This document shows, piece after piece, positions 57,401 to 64,000 of a DNA stretch of 64,000 nucleotides. The notes beneath the pieces were generated by a model. That model did no database searches. It worked only from the letters and a program-made list of their open reading frames with translations, and was not told the origin of the DNA. Location: contig OX377204.1 of NCBI GenBank assembly GCA_947396885.1, forward strand, positions 27,411,706-27,475,705, given 5' to 3'. Within the stretch, counting starts at the first letter, position 1, and each line of letters begins with the position of its first letter. Origin of the DNA: Heligmosomoides polygyrus polygyrus (lineage: Eukaryota; Nematoda; Chromadorea; Rhabditida; Heligmosomidae). A program made the position numbers and the translations under genes.

Positions 57401-59677
57401 TCTGCCATCAGGTAAGAGTAGCTTTAACAAGAAGGCTATTCGAATGATCTAAATATCTGATTTATCTTCGGATCTCACATCGGATATCCGAATCGGATAG
57501 CGGATAAGATTTCTGATCAAAATCAGTTATTTTAATTTTATAAAAATCCGATCTGGTGAAAATCATCCCTCTCTGAACCGTGCTTGATCGGGATGGACAC
57601 CAGCTAACTTCAAGTCCATATGCAACGTATCTAGCCAACGTTGCTTCGGGCGTCCTCTGGACCGTTTTCCAGGGACTTCAAGATTCAGGCCAATCTTACA
57701 GACGGTGTCGTCGTTAGCGCGAAGGACGTGGCCATACCATCGTAGACGAGCTTCGCGCAACTTGTCGGCTATCGGGACGACACCAAACCTCTGTCGTATG
57801 GTATCATTGCGAACGCGGTCCAATCGCGTTACTCCGGCCGTCCACCTTAACATCTTCGTCTCCATTACACTGAGGCGTCTCTCAATTTCCCTCGTCACGG
57901 GCCAACACTCAGCACCGTACGTTACTACTGGGCGGACGACTGTTCTACAAACCTTCGATTTGAGGCGCTCAGGTATTGTCCTGTCGCAACGTACCCCAGT
58001 CAGAGAGCGCCATTTGGACAATTACGCGCGCATTCACCTCCAACTTTAGGCTGCCATCGGGCGTAACTGTTGACCCGAGATACTTGAAAGATGTGACTCG
58101 TGAGAGGTCAGTACCATTGATCTTGATAGATACGAGCTCATTCATATCCGTCGTCAAGTACTCCGTCTTTTTGACGTTTAGCTCGACTCCGAACAATGCC
58201 AAGCGATCGCGCCACGCCTGTGCCTGTCGCTCGAGTTCGGCTTTGTCTTCACACGCAAGCATGACGTCATCGGCATACAGCAACGTCCAGGGAGCTGCCT
58301 TTTGGAGATCTCGTGTAATTGCATCCATGACGACCACGAAGAGCAGTGGGGATAGCGCAGACCCTGGTGCACTCTGACAGAGATCGGAAACTCCATCGAG
58401 GTACCCGCTGGTGCTCGTACTCGGCTTATTGGGCACGAGTAGAGGCTGCGCTCCCACCCAATAAGCTCTTCAGGGACGCCGTGTCGTCGCAAAGCGTACC
58501 ATATAACTTATACCATATGTATACCATATAAGCGTACCATAAAGGTTGAAAAAATCGGCGTTGGATCCAGTGCCTTGCTAGTAGTTTATGTCTCTTATAG
58601 AAGTCAGATTAGGTCCTCACGCTGCTTCAGCTGAGCTTGTAATTTTTTGGTGAAACACGAACTGTCTTCTTCGAGAAGCAGAAACTACTTGTCTTCGATT
58701 TGACGTTAAAATAAGTAATGGAAAGGTAAAACGTAGAAGTCGTCCAACAACATAATGAGCCTTCACTATCGGCAGGCAGACATCTGCGGTTCCTCCGCGG
58801 GTCTTCCTGAGCAGGGGACTCATTTCCAGTTAAACTGCATCGGCTATCATAAGACACTGCTGAGTATCTACAGGTTAGTATTCACAAAAGACAGTAAGAC
58901 ATTTCAGACATATTCCTTTTTAAATGTGAAGGAAAGTTTGGATTTTGAACGAGGGACTTGAAGGAGTCACCGTACAAGTGTCTTTTCCTCTTGGCTCAGC
59001 GGAAGTGCCCTTGTTTTACCACGCAGTGTCATATCCAAATCGATCTTCTCGAACTCTTCCGTCAAATAAGTGTTCATATACTCTTCACGATAGTTGAATT
59101 TGAACGTGAAGTGAGCCGTCTGAAACCACTTCATCGTACAACATCAAACCCTTCCGACACAACAACATGAAGAAGTAAGTAACGAGCAGCAAATAGAGTA
59201 TCCATGCTACATGGCTAGGACGAGAAACAAATTTTGTCCGAAAAATCAGAGAGAGGACACCAAAAATAATGTACTTTTGTAATTTCTAAATTAAATAATT
59301 CATTCTAAATTCTCATCACTCTTCGGAATCCATTTTCAACAACAGTTTCTTATTCCAACTGCTTCCAGAAAGTCGCACGCATATTTTCAGGTCTTTGGGA
59401 TCAGACCTCAAGGATTCAAAAACAAAACATGTCCTGTTACTACTTGAAGGATGGAAGCTCTTCCTACAATATTCTCTCTTGTCCGACAGTTGAGACAGTT
59501 CCCTTGTTATAGGAGCGTGTGCAGGTAACGAAGAGAACAATGAGTCAGAAAAGCTCTCACTGTTACAAAAGGCCATAGCAATGTTGCTGGAATGAATATC
59601 CACTTAATGACAGTCTGTATGGTTTCGAACATTGCAACGTATTGCTGTACGATGTCACTCAGGCTCTTCTTTAGCTT
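42430..59677 (-). CDS. SPE-42/DCST-type DC-STAMP membrane protein with C4C4 RING (partial)
   Basis: Exons, 5' to 3' on minus: 59677-59561, 59119-58976, 56995-56867, 54767-54653 (tentative), then an unfound linking exon, 45746-45647, 45454-45317, 44532-44405, 42634-42430. Phases agree at every resolved junction. Exon 1 here has an amphipathic segment and a membrane helix (KWIFIPATLLWPF). Exon 2 has NYREEYMNTYLTEEFEKID and ALPL, typical of the DC-STAMP domain. Exon 3 is a membrane helix. 45746-45647 reads CFTEPTPPNYD plus a helix, and the next reads HFFPDRIRPRALMLYNRIL. The last two exons give CSIC, CASC, CIQC and CKDC, a C4C4 RING, then an acidic tail. Family members (C. elegans SPE-42/SPE-49, fly sneaky, vertebrate DCST1/2) act on sperm in fertilization. 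About 358 residues are recovered; SPE-42-type proteins are much longer, so the N-terminus is missing here. Orthology to SPE-42 or SPE-49 is unresolved. Confidence 0.85.
42781..42861. repeat. 38-bp-stem hairpin
   Basis: 42781-42818 and 42824-42861 are inverted copies (about 34 of 38 positions) around a 5-nt loop. The common core is GGAAAACACTCGCAGCCAGA. It lies inside the last intron of the SPE-42-like gene, 69 bp from the TIR element at 42930. Confidence 0.75.
42930..44203. mobile_element. TA-flanked TIR element of Tc1/mariner type, no transposase
   Basis: 1,274 bp with terminal repeats CAGGGTGGCCCATAAGTCCT at both ends (inverted) and TA on both flanks (42928-42929, 44204-44205). No transposase could be read. 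The minus ORF at 43672-43409 shows no family motif. It fills most of the last intron of the SPE-42-like gene. Confidence 0.8.
45866..46020 (+). pseudogene. RTE LINE 3' end fragment
   Basis: KALNKRYDAS..PRASRLHWSTW followed by GTNGDAAG on plus parallels the C-terminus of the RTE at 1-1430. It ends in GATACAAGTG, the RTE tail style. 5'-truncated, in an intron of the SPE-42-like gene. Confidence 0.75.
46556..46735 (-). mobile_element. SINE fragment with internal deletion
   Basis: The reverse complement carries the 3' tail (CTTTATCCTCTATTATC), GAATGCAATTGAGAATCCC and the CGCCCAGGCCATCCATGCCT block of the SINE family. The middle is shortened. Confidence 0.6.
47832..47966 (-). mobile_element. SINE fragment (5' half)
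   Basis: The reverse complement starts GGGCGCGTGTAGTGCAGTCG with a good A box, and has the GCTCGGATTTTTCGTCCAGG B-box region. The 3' half is missing. Confidence 0.75.
49985..50245. repeat. TTCGAA-rich array with 41-bp units, copy 1
   Basis: Overlapping ATTCGAAT and AATTCGAATATTCG motifs; the clear units are 41 bp and contain the self-complementary CGAAAAATCGCGTTTTTCG. It ends in GCTCGAAAATTCTCGGTATT, as does the second array at 53333-53550. Confidence 0.85.
51352..51475 (-). mobile_element. SINE fragment beside the minisatellite
   Basis: The reverse complement has GAAGGATAAAAC, CATCGGCCGGCCATCGCAAG and GACATCCCTAGAAGTA, the 3' half of the SINE. It ends about 13 bp before the first minisatellite unit. 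Confidence 0.65.
51488..52661. repeat. 118-bp minisatellite, about 10 units
   Basis: Units start near 51488, 51606, 51724, 51842, 51960, 52079, 52197, 52316, 52435 and 52553 with CCATTTGAAGTGGGATTCGC or the variant CCACTTGGAGTGAGATTCGC. Each holds GGATACGTCGGCC(C)GTATGC, GGCCGGATGTTATCGATCG and ATTTTATCGATTTTTG. Variants are shared between non-adjacent units. The last unit is truncated. It lies in an intron of the SPE-42-like gene. Confidence 0.95.
52662..53332. other. Gene-free intron stretch
   Basis: No feature supported. A 64-codon minus frame (53278-53084) has no recognised motif. Confidence 0.35.
53333..53550. repeat. TTCGAA-rich array with 41-bp units, copy 2
   Basis: Same orientation, units and terminal block as the array at 49985-50245. 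Two consecutive exact-length 41-bp units are seen at about 53380-53461. Confidence 0.85.
54257..54350 (+). repeat. Dispersed repeat, copy in plus orientation
   Basis: Starts CTCGCGTCTAAAGCGACATG and includes GACGAGTTTTCCGGGGC. It matches the inverted copy at 55750-55900 over about 95 bp. Confidence 0.6.
55750..55900 (-). repeat. Dispersed repeat, inverted and longer copy
   Basis: The reverse complement repeats 54257-54350 with few differences and extends another 50 bp. The pair forms a 1.6-kb inverted arrangement in an intron of the SPE-42-like gene. Family unknown. Confidence 0.6.
56198..56392. mobile_element. PIF/Harbinger-like MITE A
   Basis: 195 bp with terminal repeats GGCCTATGTCATACC at both ends (inverted) and TAA on both sides (56195-56197, 56393-56395). 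Subterminal CTTCGCTC motifs are also inverted. No coding capacity. Confidence 0.8.
56396..56731. mobile_element. PIF/Harbinger-like MITE B, GC-rich hairpins
   Basis: 336 bp with ends GGCCTCGTGCATACTTCC and GGCCGGGGGCATACTTCC (inverted), flanked by TAA (56393-56395, 56732-56734). It abuts MITE A and shares its TAA. Near each end lies a small palindrome CGCCGCGAT-ATCGCGGCG. Very GC-rich. Confidence 0.8.
57072..57248. mobile_element. MITE, GGGGCCAGATTCATCAATG family
   Basis: 177 bp with about 55-bp terminal inverted repeats (GGGGCCAGATTCATCAATGA on the left, GGGGCCAGGTTCTTCAACGA from the right end inverted). It is the best-kept member of the family also at 7157 and 28146. Confidence 0.75.
57563..58457 (-). 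pseudogene. Non-LTR reverse transcriptase, 5'-truncated
   Basis: RT piece with ALSPLLFVVVMDAITRDL, catalytic YADD (LLYADDVMLACED) and LNVKKTEYLTTD from 58457 to about 58020. A frameshift follows, then SKWRSLTG, YGAECWPVTREIERRLSVME and RLRWYGHVLRAND down to 57563. The 5' half of the element is missing. It differs from both the RTE and CR1-like elements here; clade not decided. It lies in an intron of the SPE-42-like gene. Confidence 0.88.
58458..58970. other. Intron stretch without gene
   Basis: Only short repeats of ATACCATAT (about 58498-58545) are visible. Confidence 0.35.
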
Positions 59678-60055
59678 CTGAAACAGAATGTCTCTGTGCG
59701 TTGGAAGGAGAAGGGCATCAAAAAAGCCGCTCCAGTTTATTCAGTTGACGTAATTAACTTTAACACCTACAGTGCGTTATACATACCTTTTTTCTCACCG
59801 CACATAGTTCGCTAATATGTTATCAGTCAGTTTATTCTTTTCTAGATGCTAAATCGCTTGCCTTATGAACCGCCAAGTCTTCGGCACCTTCTTCCGCTTG
59901 GTGATAGTGAATCTTCATTTCTCTTATATCGGCTACTTCCTTCTTTGCTGCCCTGAGTCCTTTCCTCGCCTTAATAAACACACATACGGATGGGAATGTG
60001 CATATCCTGGTATATCCAAACATGGATTTTTCTTCACTACTGCTACCCATCGTGT

Positions 60056-61299
60056 TGGGGTGTCCAGAAGGTATCGGCAGAAAGCTTCGCAATGTTCCAG
60101 ATTTTTTCTAGAATGTTCTGAAGATTTCAGCATAAGTGCTCTATAAAGACACTATCCTGCTGTATCTGCATAAAATATTCAACTCCGTCTTCCTTGCCTA
60201 TTTCACTTTACGATGGCCGAACTGTCTACCCATATTAGACACGCACTCCGTTACGAGTTTGAATCTGGGCACTCCGCTGCAGAAGCCTGTCGAAACCTGT
60301 GTCGTGTATTTGGCTCTGAAGCTCTTGTACGGTCTGTATGAAGCTGGTTTGAACGCTTCAGAAGCGGGAACAGGAGTCTCGAAGATGAGCCTCGCTCTGG
60401 TCGATCGACAACGATACCTTTGGACGAACTGACGAAACTGCGGAGCAGCATCCATACCAAGGTGTGCGTTATTCTGCTGCTGCTCTGAGCTGTTCCCGAT
60501 CCACCGTGGAAAATGGACTGCGATCTCTTGGAATGGTTAAAAAGCTCGCTCAATGGCTCCCACACGAACTGACCGAGGACAACAGCCGAAGACATTGGAC
60601 ATATGCACTCAGTTGCTCTCCCGAAGCCGCACCTTCAACTGGCTGGACACCGTCGTCACAGGAGACGAAAAATGGTTCCTCTACGTCAACCACGCTCTAA
60701 ACGTGCGTGGTGCCAACGCGATGAAGTGCCGAAATCATTCGTAAAAGGTGAAAGTCATGCGATGAAAGTCATGGTGAGCGTCTGGTGGGGAGTTTATGGG
60801 ATCTATCATTTCGAGCTGCTGCCCGATAGCACCACTGTCAGTGCCGAGGTCTACGCTACCCAACTGCTGAGACTGGCGGACAAGATGCGCAAGGAGCAGC
60901 CCGGGCTCGACAATTTCGTTTGCTGCACGATAACGCGCGCCCACACATCGCGAAGACAACTTCTCAGAAAATTATAGAACTCGGATGAGAGGTTCTGCCC
61001 CATCCACCGTACAGCCCAGATCTGTCTCCAAGTTACTACCACCTTTTTCGATCAGTTCAGCATCATCAGGAAGGGAAGCGTTATGAAGATCGTGACCACC
61101 TCGAAAATGATCTCCGAGCTTTTTTCGCCTCCAAGTCGTCGAATTTCTACGCCAGAGGAATTCGAAGTCTTGCTGAACGTTGGCGGAGAGTATTCAATGT
61201 TGATGGAAATTATTTGGTTGATTAATAAAATGTTGACAAAAATTGTGTTATTTTGAAAATTTTGTCGTATTTCTGCAGGTGCTTTCTGGACACTCTAAT
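60056..61299 (+). mobile_element. Mariner element with frameshifted transposase
   Basis: The ends GTGTCCAGAAGGTATCGGCAG and its inverse at 61270-61294 (GGTGCTTTCTGGACAC) delimit a mariner. The transposase starts near 60213 (MAELSTHIRHALRYEFESGH) and continues in several frames: RSGNRSLEDEP (about 60365), VMVSVWWGVYGIYHFELLP (about 60768-60825) and the C-terminus near 61220. At least three frame changes and stops; dead. It lies just upstream (5' side) of the recovered part of the SPE-42-like gene. Confidence 0.85.
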
Positions 61300-61885
61300 A
61301 GTTCCACCAACACTTTCGCATTCACTATTCAATATTTGTTATTCAACATTTGTTCAGTGCGCCTTTTGATTCCTAAAACATAGGAAATCGCCTTGGTAGC
61401 CAAGGTAACGCTTCACTCTTTCAGTAGCCAGCTCGTAGAACCCTATAAGATGGAAAATGGCTGGCCTCGGCACGAAAGAAACAGCACTGGCAAGCGAATT
61501 CTGGATTCTGCCCAGCTACTCCACCGTCACCCCTGGTCAGATGCCTAATTATCTAGAGAATAAGTGGCCTCAACTCTTTTCATGGCTCACGATGGTGGGT
61601 CACGCTCACTGGGTCACGACTCAGGAAAAGAAGCGAGGCACTCTAGCAGTCTACGCTCTTGAACGTCAGTGTCGCTTCAAATCGTCATCCCCAGCGTTTC
61701 ATTGCTTCGCCTCGGTGTTTTCTATATTTTGGTCGCTTCTGGCTACTCCTAGTCTATGTACGTCCATGGCAGTACTGGGCACAGGAACGCATTCCGCCCT
61801 GATAGCAAGGATTGTTCTAATCCAGACTTGTTGGTAGAGGTATGGCTTCAACCTAACACTCTGATAAGAGCTGCATCATCCTTGT
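61300..61885. other. Gene-free stretch
   Basis: Open frame 61457-61837 (+) has no recognised domain. Nothing else supported. Confidence 0.35.
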
Positions 61886-63246
61886 AAAGGGTGTCGAAAA
61901 GTTTTGAGAAAATTCAGAACTTTTAATGTATTCAAACTACAACTGAACAAAAGCCTGGTCAATCAACAATGTATGATCCATTGGTGGCTACAACTTTCCT
62001 CCATCGCTCGGGCAGGGAGACAAATGGTTCTCTCAAAGGGAAGCAGGGCGGGACGCTGCCCATTCGTTGACTGCGCGCGCGATGTCGTCGTTGTTGTGAA
62101 ACTGTCGTCCACGGCAGAAGTGCTCGAAACTGCGAAACGCGTGGAAATCACAGCGAGAGAGACCCGGTGAGTAAGGTGGATGGAGTAGCCACACAATGTT
62201 TAGCTTCTTTAGCTGGCTGGGTAGTCTTTGCGAAATGAGGCCTCGCATTATCCATCAGAAGATGTGTCTTGCCCTTGTACATGTGGTCAGCGGGTAAGCT
62301 GGACTCCATCTCTACCAGTTTTGGGATGACGAGGTTGGCGTCAATCGACGGCCCAGCCGATAGGACCTCGTAGTAAATTACACCCTTGCTACAGTGGTAC
62401 AAAGAGAGCAGGTGCTTCTTGCCGTGGATATCTCTCTTTTGGATGGGCTGTGGGTCTTTGTCGCGAGGCAGCCACTGTAGATTCCTGTCCGGATTGCTGT
62501 ACGTTATTCACTTCTCATCCATGGCCACTATCGTCTCAGTCCATGGCGTCGTTCGGTAGAGGGAGAGTAGAGAAGATCAGACCTTAAGGGGTGTGTGTTT
62601 TGGTCGGTGGCTGTTTGATCGTGAGGTACGGTATGAGAATGTTTCGCCACAAGACCGGATCGAGTGAAGATATCATGGACGGTGGATCTAGGAGTGCCCG
62701 TCTTCTCCTCTATATCTCGGTCAGGCTTAGCCGGATTAGCTTGAACAGACGCGAGCTCGACCGTTGTACTTCTCGATTGAAGACGTCTGGATCGAGCCGT
62801 ATCGTCGAGGGATAAATCTCCTCTTGCAAATCGATCAAACCAGCGGTACACCGTAGCAGTGGAGGGGGACTCGGGACTCATCGGCGACGCAACCTGCCGA
62901 TGGGCCTTGGTTGGATTGAAGCCGTAGCGGAAGCATCGAAGGAAAATGATGCGCTACTCAGTTCGGTTGGACATGATAAGACTGACGGATTAGCGTAACC
63001 TAGGGGGCAAGGCAACTGTATTGATTGAGGCTTAGATCATAACGCTGTGATGTACAAGGATGCATAGTAACATGATATAACTCGGAACCTATGAGAAAAT
63101 ATGTCATTTTATGAATCGTGATTGACCGTAGTGTAGACAGTACACTACGGTCAATCACGATTCATAATTTTGTCAATAAAATGAGAAGAATATGTCATTT
63201 TATTTGGAAGCATCAAAAATTCTCAAAACTTTCCGAACACCCTTAT
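61886..63246 (-). mobile_element. Mariner-type element with decayed transposase
   Basis: The ends AAGGGTGTCGAAAAGTTTTG and AAGGGTGTTCGGAAAGTTTT (inverted) are flanked by TA. The minus transposase begins at about 62972 (MSNRTE, then a stop at codon 7, RIIFLRCFRYGFNPTKAH), includes TVYRWFDRFARGDLSLDD, LLMDNARPHFAK and PPYSPGLSRCDFHAF, and ends near 61965. Several shifts and stops. A 25-bp palindrome lies in its 5' leader. Confidence 0.88.
63111..63165. repeat. Perfect 25-bp palindrome
   Basis: 63111-63135 and 63141-63165 are exact inverted copies around GACAG. The hairpin is bracketed by a near-identical 22-bp direct repeat (63091-63112 and 63181-63203, ATGAGAA..AATATGTCATTTTAT). Confidence 0.9.
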
Positions 63247-63387
63247 AAGCTCACAGCTTGTGCAGCCCTTCCTACAGGTTCAATTTTTAAAATTGTAGTT
63301 CTTGGCATTCAAAGAAAATGAAACTTTGAAAAACTACATAAAAGATTAGCTAATATGCAAAGTATGTAGAACAATAGTAACAACATA

Positions 63388-63672
63388 GGAAAAGAATAAA
63401 GGAAAAAGAACGGCGTCACTCAATCCCTTTTGGGATGCGCTACGCATTCTACTTCTACGGGATGTCGTGAAGGCGATTTGAATGCGTATTTGGTCATACA
63501 ATGACTTGCGATGAACAAGTCAGAGCTTTATCCTTCCCAGACAAGTCTTGTATCAATTCAACGACCTCGGAGGGATGGAAGGCTTAGTTGGCCTGGGCGG
63601 AAAATCCGAACCAGGAACATGGTATCGGGTCCACGCGACAGTCGCGCCTCCTCCGACAGGGCAACACGCGCC
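63388..63672 (-). mobile_element. tRNA-derived SINE with exact 13-bp target duplication
   Basis: 285 bp, full length, minus. Flanked by TAGTAACAACATA on both sides (63375-63387, 63673-63685). It matches the SINE at 7617-7907 along its length, including the CGACTGTCGCGTG head, B box GGTTCGGATT, CAAGTCATTGTATG block and pyrimidine tail. About 15 bp in the middle are missing. Confidence 0.9.
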
Positions 63673-63685
63673 TAGTAACAACATA

Positions 63686-64000
63686 CCCTCTTATGTTTTG
63701 CTCCACTATTTCAAAGCGTCAAATCTTTCATCAATTGTGCATCATTCTTGCATCGAAAAACAAACCTTTTTTAGGGCTTCAACATGGAAAAATAGTGTGC
63801 CTTCAGCAGCCTCTGTTCCAACGGAAAATATTTTCTTAACCAAGAAGAAGTATCCGTTCACAATGGCTAGAATAATTTACATTCCATATGTACTAGAATT
63901 TAAAAAGTTTATCGGGTAGCTCAATAAGGTGTTCAGAACAATGTAGTTGACAAAATGGCACACGCCTCTATTAAGAATAACATTTCACCGACTTCTAGGT
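63686..64000. other. Gene-free window end
   Basis: No supportable feature. Confidence 0.35.

Overview
The window looks like nuclear DNA of a parasitic strongylid nematode, most likely a hookworm (Ancylostomatidae). This rests on spliced host exons with nematode-style TTTTCAG acceptors, RTE-type LINEs of the kind abundant in hookworm genomes, and very dense Tc1/mariner debris. I infer the taxon from these features; no search was run. I saw no bacterial genes, rRNA or CRISPR array.

Two host genes can be assembled exon by exon, and they converge. Gene 1 (+ strand, 19200-37539) is a 13-exon, 510-residue major-facilitator transporter of the FLVCR/SLC49 family; all splice phases fit. Gene 2 (- strand, 59677 down to 42430) is the C-terminal part of a DC-STAMP/SPE-42-type sperm membrane protein that ends in a C4C4 RING. 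Eight exons were recovered; the N-terminal part and one linking exon were not found. The 3' ends of the two genes are about 4.9 kb apart.

Almost everything else is repeats. 1-1430: truncated RTE LINE. 1892-3068: large foldback element. 3282-4535: dead mariner with intact ends. 7386-9246: RTE fragments, one split by a tRNA-derived SINE with a 13-bp target duplication. 14382-14631: 120-bp-arm palindrome of two head-to-head tRNA-like genes. 15035-18860: nearly complete CR1-like LINE, antisense and just upstream of gene 1. Introns of gene 1: mariners, an RTE piece, a Tc1-like foldback element and a Harbinger-like MITE. 41740-42220: foldback element with a tRNA-like loop. Introns of gene 2: a 1.27-kb TA-flanked TIR element, a 118-bp minisatellite, two TTCGAA-rich 41-bp arrays, two abutting Harbinger-like MITEs and a non-LTR reverse transcriptase. 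60056-63672: two more mariners and another SINE.

The least expected items are the tRNA-derived SINE family (about nine copies), the tRNA-like palindrome, the Tc1-like element whose inverted arms carry its own transposase end, and the TTCGAA arrays.
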